A stretch of DNA of 64,000 bases, from contig ML133487.1 in NCBI GenBank assembly GCA_003864495.1, positions 434,001 through 498,000 of the forward strand. Direction: 5' to 3'. A program made the translations under genes and the position numbers. Source of the stretch: Nemopilema nomurai. Its lineage: Eukaryota > Cnidaria > Scyphozoa > Rhizostomeae > Rhizostomatidae. Each line of letters opens with the position of its first letter. Positions within the stretch are counted from its first letter, which is position 1. Below the pieces are notes generated by a model that was not told where the DNA came from, did not search any database, and worked only from the letters and a program-made list of their open reading frames with translations. Below, piece after piece: positions 11,103-24,500 of the stretch.

Positions 11103-14100
11103 TTAATTCATTATTGCTTTAGTTTGTCCAGTCCTTACACTTTCATCGGCGTCCATTAAAACCGCTTTGCTCGTGTCCTTTGCTGCCCTTTTTGCAATTG
11201 CTCTGTGGATGAATTTTCAAGCAATAGAATCTGACCACAAAATTCGACTAATAGACTTGCTTTTTGCAAGGCAAAATGAATGCCTAGGTCAAAACAACTG
11301 TGGTTACTCATTGTCACACCTTATCATGCTGACATCCCCATTACGTCATCAATTCTCCCATCTCAACTCTGACCCTCTGACCTTCCATCTCATCTACCTT
11401 CTGACCTTTCTCGTAAAGTGATGTCTAACTGCCCCCTAGCCTTTCTCGTAAATCGGAAAGAATGTTAAGGAATGAATACTAGGTGAATGCTGGTGTCTAC
11501 ATGTCATCCAGCATTTCTCATAAGCCAAAATCAAGACTGATGTCTGTGTTTCCTCTAGCCTTTCTCATAAGGGTGAAACGAATAATGAAGATGAACGGAA
11601 GATCAAATTAAAATACATTGGCTTCTAATGGAAAGTGCACTTACTTTGCACCAAGTTTCTTTACATTCCAGTATGCCTAAAAAAAATTTTTTGCCATTCA
11701 ACACAAAATTCTGGATTACAAGAAAGAAGAAATGTCGAAAAAATAAACCAAACACTCTCATTTAATAAGATTTAAACTAATCGTGAAACTTCAAAAGCTA
11801 TTCATTCTTATTACGTCACCAAGATCATTGCTATACATCCTTGAGAATGTTTCAGGGACAATGTCATTAACAGGAGGGTCAAAGCTGTACAACTGTTTAT
11901 CCAGACAAATTATGCATAGACCATGAACACATAAGACAAATTAATGCGAGCCAACAGTTGGTATGAAGGTAGTCAGAAAAGGGCACACCAACCTGGGCGG
12001 TATTTCCTGCAGCAGCCATTGCATCTCCTGTAACATCGCTGGCCTCTTCGCCATACCTAATAAGCAAATAGCTTTAGATACAAAAAGCCAAATAGGGACA
12101 ACTACAGCAATGGTTCAACAAGCCAAAAGACCTTAAGAAAATGCAACGCGTGCTGACTTCTATGAACCAACCAGAGCAGCCAAAGTTTAAAAAATGCGTC
12201 TTATTGTAAACAGGTAGGAGAGCAGTAGCTCTTATACAAAGTACTTTTCGTACTTAATATTTTTCAAAATAAATGTCAGACGGTGACTGAAATTCGAGCA
12301 GTAATGGATGACAAGGTGCAGGTAACGTGACGTGACATGATTGATTGCCCAGCTGATGTATTCCCATCATATCATGGACACCTACCAATCACGTTCGTTT
12401 TTAGCTTGACCATTTCTACAGACCTATAAACTGACAAACGTCAGACGAAGGAATCCTTCATGCGTGGTTTTAAAATCAAGCAATGTCCAGGTGATTACAT
12501 GTCCAAGCAACTAATATACGTCATTACCAACAAACAAAACAGCATTAATGCAGCATATGACAAGCACTAGTTGACAATGAAGATTGTTAGATGTCATTTC
12601 GAAGATGTCATACTTGTGATTGACGGTCTCCACTGTGGCTTTGGTAATACTCTTATACAAAACCTTCCCTGATTCTTCCAACGACGTGAACACTGCACCG
12701 AAACCTGTAGTTGAAAGTAGCGCAGTCTCAAACGATGAACCTTGAAGCCAGTTAGGAAGCAGCTCTACATCAGTACTCTCAAACTTCTAAAAACATTTAT
12801 CTAAGAATTATCAGAAGGTACGATCGGGCTACAAATTTTACCTGTCACAAAGTGCGAGTATCTGGCTCAGACACTTCTGTGACGTAGAATGGGGAAATAA
12901 CAGAGCAACATCTGCTCCCTGTCATGACCCGATCTATCTTGTCAGTTGAAACGGAAGAAGCGATTGCTGAAAAGCTAGATGTTTATAAGTTCGTTTCGGT
13001 GCAGTGGACTTCTGCAGCATCTGTCCCTAAAGACAACGCAAGCCTAAGCCATTCCACACACTAACAATCTTAAATATATGAGGATTGTCAAAAACATTCA
13101 CCTTTCAAGCCAGCAGCAGCCACCATGACAAGATCGTCCATCGTCTTTTTGTTTTTGTCGTTATTCTTGTATTTCTCCGGAACGAGCTACGAAACAACCA
13201 CATGCATTAGAAAGCCCGTAAGCAAAAGCAATGAGAACTATTAGGTGTCCACAAAACTGCATGTAGCATGGTACCAATACTTGGGAACAAAGGGAAAATG
13301 GTGGCATAAAATCGTGCAGCATTATACGGATGAAATTATTAGAACTCTTCTTGCTCTATGTTTAAATGACCGATAGCAGGCTTACCTTTGCTCCCTGTGT
13401 CCTTATCACAGGGGACAAGTGCTTGCCAAGCTCTATTGTCAATGTGCACAAGGTTGTAACGATGAAGCCACTGACTTTCACGGCGGCACCAGTGACCTCT
13501 TTTATCTGCTGCACACTTTGGACAGTTTCTGGGTCGACCTTGGAGGGCTCCTCATTTGGCTGAAGCCTTCCTCTCAGTTTCGAAGCCCCCTGAAACAAGA
13601 AAGGTCGCATTATTCTTGGCTTAACGGCCCATATTGGTCTAATGATGACTACAAGCGGCGGTTACATATTCCGCCACTTCATATATATCGCAATAAGCAT
13701 TCTGCATACGCTTTAGTTTTCCAGCTTGTAGCTACTTTTCCAAAAACATAGATAAATGCAATATATTCATATTTCTTCACGCGACAACCGTAATCTCCCC
13801 GAAGGAAAAAGGGATCTGGAATGGGAATGGGAAGGGATGTTACAGATGAAGAGCAGTAGCTACACAGCACCTTATAAGCAAGCAAGTAAAACAATAAAAA
13901 CCTGGACAACAACGTACATTCATCGACAGATACCAAACAACTATCAGATGAGGACGATGTACATAAACATAATTCAAATGTTCATTACTATATAAAAATC
14001 GTACAGCCTAGCTTGTGATTCACTCTCCAAACAAAAATCTCGCCAGAATGTTAATAACAAGGTGATGTTAATCAATGTCACAAAAGATAATAGGCCAACC

Positions 14101-16897
14101 TGCTCAACTAAATGACTTGTAACTTCAGCACCTTTCGCAAGTCCCCAGGACACCCACTTTGCACCAATTAGGATACCATTCGATACCCTATCACTCCAAC
14201 TGCGTTCTTCGTCTTCAGTAATTGTCGTCTCTGCAACGATGCCAGGCTGAGCAGGAACAAGCTCTTTGCTGGTAATTTGGTCGGCCACTTAAAGAAAAAA
14301 TTTATTAGGAAAAATAAATTTGATGTATAATAAATTCAACAGGCACCTGATAGCAATAAAACCAAGCTGTATTTCCCTTGAAGAGTGTCAGAGACTTTGG
14401 AATTATTTCAAAAAATAGCTTCAGTCAATATTGCCTTGAAAAAATTTTCAATAACATTGCAATATATGCTGATAATGAAACTTGCAAAGAAAGGCATGAA
14501 CAAGTTGCATCATTTTTCTTTGAATGATTTTTGCATCTCTGTAGTGAGCATACCACAAGCCTCATGTAAAAAGGAATTGATTTAGGTGAGGAAACCCTTT
14601 TTATGGCAGCATGGAGAATTCAAAACTTAAGAAAAATAAACAGGAAGATTTACCTGCTTGAGCTGGTCCTCCTCTATGCTGCTTGTACGTAGGAGGTGGC
14701 CTTGGTGGCTTCTCACTTGCGATGTCTCGTGCTGACAATTTTCGAAAATCACAATAGCAGGCCAAAATCCTTTCGAATCGTTCCACTACTTTATCAGTAA
14801 CAATACCAGCGAAAACAAGTCCTACTGATGCAGGTACTCCATCCTACAAAAAAACGTTGCCTTCTTAATTTATCAGTTTCTTATGAAATGACTTTCAAAC
14901 AAAGCAAACAATCACATTCACAGCTATCATTGTGGAAGAAAGAAAATGTGTAGAATCAATGATATTATTGCATGATTATAGTATTTTGTTTCAAAGCATA
15001 CTGACTACTTCAGCTAACCTGGGGCTGTAAACTGATGTCTGGGAACATGTATGTCCGGCTAAAAGTTTTCAGTGCTGGAGATATACCAGGATGCAGAGGA
15101 TACACCCAGTCACCACATTGGAGAAAGGCGGGTGGCTCTGTTGGATCTAAAACAGTACCCAAGGCATCAAATTGATTTCATTTGAAACTAATTGCCAGGT
15201 GTCATGGAATTTCATAAAAAAACCAATGTTTTTCTATGTTAAAACCAAATAAAAAAATCATCCAATGTATGCAAAATCTTACTTGAGTTCACAATAAACA
15301 CTATGAGACATTGACTGAAATGAGACTAGCAATACAGTGGCAAGCATTGCGTAATTCTCTAATATTTCTTGAAACATACCTTTATTATCACCAAGTAATT
15401 GAAAAATTTTTAAGCTGCATGGAGTGGACCACGTACTGACTTGCTTTTGAGCGTCGACATGGAACAACCTTATACCTAAATGAAAAAAATCAATACTTTT
15501 TCTAAATATAAAGATGCCCAATTTCAAAATCTGATGACAATTACAATCAGCTAATCAGACAAAACACTTCTTTTCCATCCTCTCCCAGAACATTCTAGCT
15601 ACTTGCAATTAGTTGATTAAGTTGTAAACTGTATCATAGATCAAATTCGAATTCAGCTTGTAAATATATTCCAAGTATTTTCAATTATGTAAAAATTATG
15701 GTTGGATAGCATTCTGCAAATTCAGCTGTAAACTACAAACTTTCATATTCCATTATGTTACCTTCTTCGATTGTAATCAGTGTTCTGGCATCTTCCCATT
15801 CACAGTTGCTCTTTGTGTGACTCTTAATACCATTTTCTCCATTGCATGTTGGCCCTTCAGGCATTGGTGGTGCAGATGGTTTGACAACAGGCCTTTGAAG
15901 CACCGTCAGCCTAAATTCAACATCTCTTTTTGCTCTTGAAAAAATATGTCAGTCAAATGAGGCTTCTGCCAGAGAGGATATTGAAGTAAAAAAAATACTA
16001 AGGCTGTCAAGTCAAGTTATTGGTGAATATGAAATACATGTGGGCATGTGAAAAAATGTTGCCAATAATAAGACATCTTATTACTATATTACCTGACTTT
16101 CCCAAACCTAAAATTTCTTCCTTTATCAACAATGGCACAAACACATTAAAGGTTAGGAAAAAATAATTAGCTTGTTTGTTAAAAGCTGGTAATAGCAAAC
16201 AATATATAGAGCAAAGCCTGGCTGAATCATAGATTGGATGAGGTGACATGTAATGTGTCTTTTGTTGAAATATTGCTGGTAGAACTCACGTTTCTAGCTT
16301 TCTTTGCATCTCTACTGCTTTATCGCATTCAGTTGCCCTCAGCCCCCTTGCATCCAACTTCAGTCCGGAATCTATCAGTCGCAGCCCTAAGATGGTTCAT
16401 TATTTAAAAGCCTTGTTTAGCCATATGAATTATTAATTTTAAATCAACTGAAGAAGGAATTGTTTGAAATTGCTTAAAACTTTAAATCCAAAACAATATT
16501 TTGCTGAAAAAATCAAACTGTTGTGTACAATTACCTTTTTCATAACACAGCAATGCTTCAGCTTTCTTGCCAACTTCCTCCATTGAAATTCCTTCGTTGA
16601 TGAACCTTATTAAGAGTGCATTATGGTTAGAGTTTACGACTGGTTAAAACTAGTGGCTAGCACAGTCCTGTTCCAATTTTTTATCGAAAGGGAGGAAACT
16701 TTTTACTTTATCTGTGAGCATATAGCTCATAAAACTTTGTTGTATTCTTCTATAACGATAAGTTTCGTGCAAAAATTTGCAATGTCAGAAGCAATATGAA
16801 CTGCATATTGAAGCAATACTTACGTAAACGCTTTTTTATATTTAGATGTTAACTTGGTCAAAACATCATCCTTCTCCTGCTCCATTGCAACTTCCAT
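11103..16897 (-). CDS. SPART: Spartin (SPG20) orthologue, complete, 14 coding exons, 522 aa
   Basis: Coding exons in transcript order: 16824-16897, 16535-16605, 16290-16386, 15762-15910, 15380-15475, 15019-15146, 14654-14843, 14100-14287, 13386-13589, 13102-13186, 12614-12704, 11993-12056, 11645-11676, 11103-11202. All junctions are GT/AG and keep frame; the total is 523 codons including the stop. Residues about 1-85 form an MIT domain (KAEALLCYEKG). The middle carries the spartin signature LQCGDWVYPLHPG and a PPTY motif at about 255-258, the PPxY type that binds WW domains of Nedd4-family ubiquitin ligases. Residues about 300-500 are the senescence domain (GAKWVSWGLAKGAEVTSHLV, then GASKLRGRLQP). 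Human spartin acts in endosomal trafficking, lipid-droplet turnover and cytokinesis and is 666 aa, so this one is shorter, mostly in the linkers. The start ATG is the first of two nearby in-frame ATGs (16897 and 16885); the second is a possible alternative. Confidence 0.95.
11645..11676 (-). other. SPART: 32-nt microexon of the spartin gene
   Basis: This exon reads AYWNVKKLGA plus two bases of a lysine codon. It is flanked by a T-rich acceptor ending TTTTTTTAG and a consensus donor GTAAGT. It joins phase 0 after exon 12 and phase 2 before exon 14, restoring the frame and the expected spartin stretch (family pattern: AYN...GIKA). Without it the flanking exons do not join in frame, because exon 12 ends in phase 0 and exon 14 needs two bases before its first A. 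Confidence 0.88.
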
Positions 16898-18543
16898 AGT
16901 TCTAACTGTTCTTCAGCTGCTGGGTATGTCCCTTTCGATTGACTAACAAACTAAAGCTCTACATGTGCATGTCTCTCACAAAAATCCACCCATAGATAAG
17001 TTTGCTTGATCTTTCGTTCCCCTTCTCTTTTGCAACTACTTCTACCTTCGACGGTGTTTGTATGCTCCGAACTTCTCTAGTGCGTTGCTTCACTTTCCTT
17101 CTCAAACAAGCTTCCTCTTGTTTTGGATGATCCGTCACATTTGATTAGCCTCTTTCCCGTTCAACTGATTACGAAACATTACGTCATCGTGAATGGTTAT
17201 CATAGCACAAGGGGACTTAGATCTCCAGCCACCCACAGTTTCTTTGCTTGGGCGAAAAGACCTTGACGAGGGTCAATTCCATGCAGACACCAATGGAGCT
17301 TCGTGGTATCAGATTGTGGACGATCATTTTCACTGCCAAAATTATCGACAAATGAATGAAGCAAGCGTTGAGGTGAGACGCAGGGCATCCATCGAACATA
17401 CCAGCTTGGAAGATTATAGCAGCAATACAGCAGGATTATGCAAATTTTTACACAACGTGGATCTTGAAAGTCATCCATACCAAATGTTTAGAGTATCAAA
17501 CTGCTCTTATATTGATAATTCAAATTCCTATGAACTGGTTTTAAGCATTCATGGCTAATGTGTGCTCATTTAGGGTGTAAGTCAGGGTACCCAAGTCTAG
17601 AATTAGAGCTTGGTGCGCTATCTAATTTACGTCTATATCACATATTGCTGAGCGTGTCATTTCTGAAATTTCGGTGATTGTATCACAATTTGAATGATTC
17701 TCCAGCCCTTGAATGATTCACTTTAAATGAGATAACGTCGAAATTTGTTTTTTTCTTAACATAGACATCTATGTACCAAACAAGGAGCCTGGTTTTGAAG
17801 AAAAGACGGTGCAAAATAAAAAAAGACAGATAATTAATATTGCCCTTCTTAATAAATCAAACAAGAGATCGCGCGAGAAAAGCAAAAAAAACTGTAGAGA
17901 AGTGAGTCAGATTAAATTCTCATTTTTAATGAAAACCAATGCTCTCTATCAACAACAAAATTAAGCCACCATTTAGTATTTATGTCTTGCTAAACCTAAA
18001 TGTTCCACAGCGGAAATATGTGCACATACTTCTATATCAGCTGCAAAAAAGAATCCTCTAGGCTCCAAAGTTGCCAAATCTAATGAACCCTTCATCTCCC
18101 CGCATAATTTCTACAGATTGGGAAAGGATGTTAAATGGCTACCAAGAAAAGGCAGTTGCGGCTGTCAGAAAATCGTCTTGTGACAATCAATTAGAGCGCG
18201 CTGTAATATTACAATCACAAATTGCTGCCAGTCGCGATATTAGGCCGCCATTAACTTCATTAAAATCCTTTAAACAACTGACAAATTTGGTCAAATTCCA
18301 CATCACACTTGGGAGATTCTTAGCACTCAGCTGAGATAACATGCACCACTAATATACTTTTACTGAAATTGTACTGACTCTAGTACTGAGAGTAAATTAC
18401 ACCACGCAGCTAATTGACAGTGCATAGATGAGATGACGTTTTCCGTTCAAAAGCCTCTAGTTAATACCATTCATACCAGACAAATTATAAGCATGTAGAT
18501 GAAACATCTTTTAATAAGCATCATTTATGAAATGACAAAATTT
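16898..18543. other. Spartin upstream region and WDR37 downstream region, no gene supported
   Basis: Intergenic stretch between two minus-strand genes. The part next to 16898 must contain the spartin promoter and 5' untranslated region; no TATA box or clear initiator was recognised. A plus-strand ORF of 121 codons (17193-17558) and one of 87 codons (18071-18334) lie here. They have no family resemblance that I can see, no splice context, and lengths not exceptional for sequence of this AT content. Confidence 0.5.
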
Positions 18544-21500
18544 CTAAAAGGTGACGCTCCACCCGAGAGCTCGTTTGTCGAATCCGGCAGTTACAAGACT
18601 GATATTCTTTGAATTGTTATCGTCATACCAGCAAGCTGAACAAACCATTCGACGATGGCCCTCGAAGAAAAAGAAAATATTTACTAACTAAGGTATTGAC
18701 TGATATAAAAATTTACAGCAGAATCTCTATCAGGCAAGCTTACCAGCAAAACCCACAAGTTAGCATCCCCCCCCCCCCATTCATGTAATCAAAACTCTAA
18801 CAGGTTTTAAAGACGTGTCTCTTGAAATTTTCTGGGGACGACCTAAATACAACGATATGTATTCTGCCAAACGGAGAATCAGAAGTTGATCAATTTTCAA
18901 AAGTATTTCTTCAGAGCAGTTAGTTGTATTATTGCAATACCTGCCGATGTCTCCTGGGCAACCTTGCCAATCGATTGCCGTTCAAATCGAAGAGTCGAAC
19001 CTGCCTGTTGTCTTGGGGTATTGCGATAACATTTTGCACTGGGGAAATCGATAACCTGCAAAATTGGAAAACCAAAGTGTCATGTGACAGCAACAGAAAA
19101 CAATATACTTCATCAACTGGTGTACTTCATAATCTCCAGCAGTGATAAATAATAGAGGATCTTAAACTACAACTGTTACCCTTAAGTGGTGAAACTTTGG
19201 TAAAGCAATAATAACACACAGCTTCCATTGAGCTTTCTTTAGGAAAATCATCCGAATGCCAAAATCACACTTGAGCAAAACTGATTTTTAACACTCAACT
19301 TCATTTAGAATGACAAAATATTTGCAAGGTAAACAAACACAATACTAGCAACAATGCTAAAATAAACCAAAGGTATTGTTTCCACTTAACACGCCTTTCA
19401 ACGCTTATCTTCTGTACACATACCTGTTTACTGCAGAGTCCAAATTAATCGTCGCCAAGGGTGCTCGCATGTTCTTTAGATCCCAGACCTTCAAAAACAA
19501 CAGTGAGGCGCGGCTGAGTGACTGGGTGGCTCTCGTAAAACGGCTACAATTTTAGGGAAGAATCCGGATCCCATCCGCAGGTTGGAAGTTTCCCCAACGA
19601 AACGATGGATAAAGCATTTGCTAAAGGATGTCGAGCCACTTCAGAACTGGCGCCGAATGAGATGGGCGTGCCGGGCCTCGAACTGAAGCATCAAGTGGAG
19701 GCCGGAGCGCATGCGGCTGAAAGCAACCCACCGTGATGCATGCATGGTACCACATCTGGGCTGCAGATTAGAGGGGCAAGGCCTAACAAACTGTTGTGGA
19801 GCACCGCTAATGAGTGTTAGGAGCATACTCAGCAATGAACAGGTGTTTGCAGAAAGGTCGTTACAGATAGCAAAAGGCAAACATCACTTCGAAATAGCAT
19901 CTGCGCGGAAGAGTCCTCAAGTAAGACCTCACCTTGACCGTTCTGTCATCACTCCCACTTACTACGTGTTCCGCTTTGTTGGTAAATACAGCTGAGGTCA
20001 CAGTACTGGAAAGAAGAACGCTTTAAAATTGTTTGTAGCCTTTAGAATTGTTGTCATGGGTGCCTTTAGGCGTATGGCTTATAGTAAGTAATCGTGTCCA
20101 ATTCAGCTCTAACGAGCTCTACTTCACAAATCAGCAAATTCTACTTTTAAAATCCTCTCTCTTAGAAAAATAATACTCAGCCTATCTACTTCCTCTGAGT
20201 TTTTCCAAAATTTCTGTTAACATGGTTACCAAGAGCCGCTAGGTGATTAATGCAAATGAAGCATGCACTTAGATTTGACACGGGAAACATACTCTGAATG
20301 GCCTTGAAACACATTGACTGAATGCATAGTCGGTAGTCTGAAATCCCAAAGACGAAATGTCGTGTCTTGTGAGGACGAGACAATCAGCTTGTGAACGGCG
20401 TGGGTGCAAGCATGGGTGAGCTCATTTTCGTGACCTGCGAATGTTTGAAAACTAACATTAACATAGGAATGAAACTCGAGGGTTATTATCAGTAGGTTGA
20501 TAAATAATCTATATCGTCTATAAATAATAATCTTTTATAAGATTAAATTATCATCATTTAATTGATAAGTAGTCGTTATCACTCTTCTTTAAGACTTACA
20601 TTCACTTTTAAATGCATTTACATTAAACATTCGCTCTTACAGTTTTCATTGCTGTTTAAGGTTTTCATTGCACTACCCAGCTTTCGTACACTTATTTCGT
20701 ATGCAGACGATTCAAGATTCGGCCTAAGGCTGATGGAAGTTATACTCAATGTAAATGTATGAACACGAAATACACGCTAGTAGCATCACCTTCCAACGTG
20801 TGCACCACTCTGGCGCTCTCGGCGTCCCACAATTTGATTGTTCTGTCCCAGGATGCGGTGACAATCTGCTTCCCACTTGCCCACCAATCCGCCGATACAA
20901 CCGGTCCTTCAAGAACAACCACAAAACTCTTAATAGATTTGCTTTCGATATTTAAACTGCAGAGACGGCTGCAAACCTTTTTATCTAATAAGCTTGCTGC
21001 CGCCTTGTTGCTGAAAGATTTTCACTAATTTAAGATTAACAAGGCGAACATTGAAAACAAAAATTAGAGATCTGATTTGATACTATCAGTGTACTGCTAT
21101 ATTGCCTCTTCACTAGTCGGCTCTCTAATACGAAACATTAGGTTTGTTTGCTGAGGCACCAAAACAATTGGCCATTGACTTTAGCGAAATAACTAAGAAA
21201 TCTCTTATTTCACCAATATGAGAAATAAGAATCATCTTCTTTCATTTTGGTTAAGGTCATGATTTCCAGTCTCCTTCTAACGGCGTTAGAAGAGATAGCA
21301 AGTCCTCCCAATTTCTCTTTACTTTCTAAACATTATCAACTTTGGCAAATGGTGAAAAAGATCAAATTAGGCCAAACAAATCAGCAATTGATTCAGTACC
21401 ACGGAAAACAGTAAACTAGAACAAAAAGCTGACATTCAAGACACACCTTCATGTCCACTCAACTCCAGAAGAGGTGCTCGAATTTTGTAAGAGTGCTGCC

Positions 21501-24500
21501 CATCAGGCGCTGGAACATTTCAAAGCCACTTGAGAATTTCATTCAATAATAAACGAGCCAAAGACAGGAAATCATATCAAAAGGACAACACTTTACATGG
21601 AGATGGTTCGTGAGGGGTTAACGATTGACGTCTGGTCAGTCTTAACAACAGACAGTAACTTTAACCTACATGTTTTTACTTTTATAAGAAACCTACCTTG
21701 GATCCTAGTACTAAAAGTTTCTTAATTTTTCACTATTTTCTAGTACTGAAAGCTTCTTAAAAGTTTCTTATTTTTAGATAAGAATTTAACATCAAATTTT
21801 GCGCCTTCCTTTGCATATTAATTGTATTAAAGTTTATAACACAACAGTAAGATTTGATCTCGTATCTCTTGTTCATTATTCTTATGGAAACAGGGGTACT
21901 TTTTATCGAGGCACCCGGTACAGTGTGCTAAATTGTTGTATAATTTTCGTATTATTACCGAGACACCCGGTATGTATTACTTTGTGCCTCAGAAAGTCAT
22001 TTTTTGGCGTTTCTTAAAAATATTGATATAGTTCTAAAAGTTTCTTAAATTTTTGGGGCTCTCGTAGTAGGTTTCTTATTATAAAAAAACGTGTACTGCT
22101 TGAAGGATTTCTCTTTTACAACCCTTCTCTGAGGTTGGGGGAATGGCTTCTCTTAGGGAACAAATACCCCTGATTAAAAGGACAAGCAAACCTGCGTAAA
22201 TTCTCAAAATTGGAACTTAAAAAGCGACACGATCATGGTAGGAAATATCAACCAAAGATCCATTAAAGTTTTGTTCACGCAAAACTCTCGAATTCTTAGC
22301 CCAGATTTAACCCTTGTGGTAAATCCAACTACAAAGACGGTAAGGAAAAACACCGGATAAAGAAGGGTTTATTTGATTTACAGGAGAATTTGCAACCTTG
22401 GCTAGAACTACCCAGGTGCAAATTTGGTACAGCCGGCGCCATGCTCTAATCTATAGCTGAACGGCACAGAACAGGTACGATTCCTGCGAATGAAAAGCAA
22501 AAATAGAAAGGCACCTTTTGCCATTCGACATCCAATCTTTAACTATACCAAATTTAAATTTCTACCTTCCAAATCCTCATCTTGCTCATCGTCTCCAGAA
22601 CCAGGGCGAGAACTCTGCAAAGTCAGATAAAAATTCCTCGATTAAGCCTATATTTCCTTTTCATATTTCATTCGTGTACGAAGTCGACATTTTATTTCAT
22701 TCATTTTTGCTAAAAATAACTCATATAATCCCATGTTTATACTGATAAAGTCCACAACGTGTAGACATAACAAAAATGTTCTAATATCGACGCGAAAAAG
22801 TACCCAACGGTGACCCATTAAACTTGCGAGCCCCATTCTGGACCCTCTGCAACGAAACACACAAATACTCACACTTGGAGAATCCAATGTGGATGGTGAC
22901 TTGCTTCTGAAGTCCGTGAATGATATGCTTGGCTTCCAGATGTGACAAGTAGTATCACCCGCGCCTAGAGTTGAATCGATGCATTACTTCGTTGTTGGTT
23001 TGTGTACCCAAGGATTCGGTGAACCAACTGTACAATACTTCTTCAGCATCTGATCTTAAAATCTTCCAGCTCAGAAAGAGGATTTGTAATACTTGATTCT
23101 AGGCAGGGCTGCAGGCAAGTATCGGAGTCTGGGAACTAGATTCTTGAAAAAAAATTTTTGGCCTGGCAGAAAATTTTTCGGGAAAACTTGACAAAAACAA
23201 TAACTTGTTTGATTAGCCCACTTTTTGCCAAAAAATATGAAAGGTTCAACAACAACCAAATAACAATGTTCTATTAAAACTTTTTCCAGACCCTAAAAAT
23301 AAGAAGCCCTTAAAAATTAATGTGTGTTTTCGTTAGAACTATTGCACTCAGTATTATTAAACTTCGTGATCATCTCTTACTTTGTAATTTTCAGCGGACT
23401 TTTATTTAAAAAATGCTAAAAGAGATTGAGGAAAACCAGCAGGATCTGCGAGATGTTCCAAATTCAATCTTCAAAAATGTAGAGTGATAGCGATTGAAGT
23501 AGCGGGAAAATAGCAATTTCAAATGAAAATTTAAACAAGAAATACGAAGAAAACAGAAAGAGAAGTACTAACCAGAGCAAATCAACTGTTCAGTGGGATG
23601 GAACCGCACAGAATTAACTGTAAAAGAAAATATTTGTCAGTGGGATATTACAATCTTCTGCTTAAATAGATGTTACTACCTTTTTAAGAAAATTATACAT
23701 TTTTCCTGAGATTGCTCCAGAGAAAGAAAACGTCAGCATAATTAGCTGCTTGCCGTTACCTGAGCCATTGTGACCAAGATACTGTGTGAGACATTGTCCA
23801 CTTTCAATATGCCACACTCGTGCTGTGCGGTCTGAAAAAATGTCATTATATTCCATCATTTTTTAGATAAATGTAAATTCCACATTAAGCCTATAATGCA
23901 TGTTTTCGAAATCAAACTACGTTCTTTTCAAATACTCGAAGCTAATTAATTCATTGTTAAGTTCAAACGTTTGATACTTGTAGCTTATTAGAAGCTTCCT
24001 AGGAAAAGACAAGTTTCCACAAAGGTTGTAAAAATCATTGTTAAAATCTCATAGAGCATAAATCTTCACAAGACTCACAAAATTAGTGTTAATGGCAATG
24101 TTTAGAAATAGCTTTTTGGCATAATAGACGCTCTTTCTGCGAGTGAATTCTTTAAATAAATCATATATCAAATCAATAAATATATAAATAATAAGTAAAT
24201 AAAAAATCAAAGAAACGGGGGCTTTAACTTAAAAAGAGTGAAGTAAAAAAGTCAAAGAAGAGGGCGCTCTACAGCCGGCTGGCGACGTCTGCGGCCCTGT
24301 GCGGCGGCCGCGGACTCTCTGGCCGGAGGTCACACGATGCGGCACGGGCTGCGCAGCGGTCAGCGAGCATCAGCTGGAGCTGTGGATTACCACGCGGCTC
24401 CAGCTATTTATAACATAACAAAGAGTAGCTCGCGCTACTTGTGGGAAGTGCGCGAGTTTGCGCACTAAAGCATCAGCCTCAAAGCATCGGATGTGTTGGG

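Noticed and set aside
17193..17558. Plus-strand 121-codon ORF upstream of spartin
   Set aside because: No family resemblance, length within chance expectation for the window, and its antisense frame looks equally protein-like.
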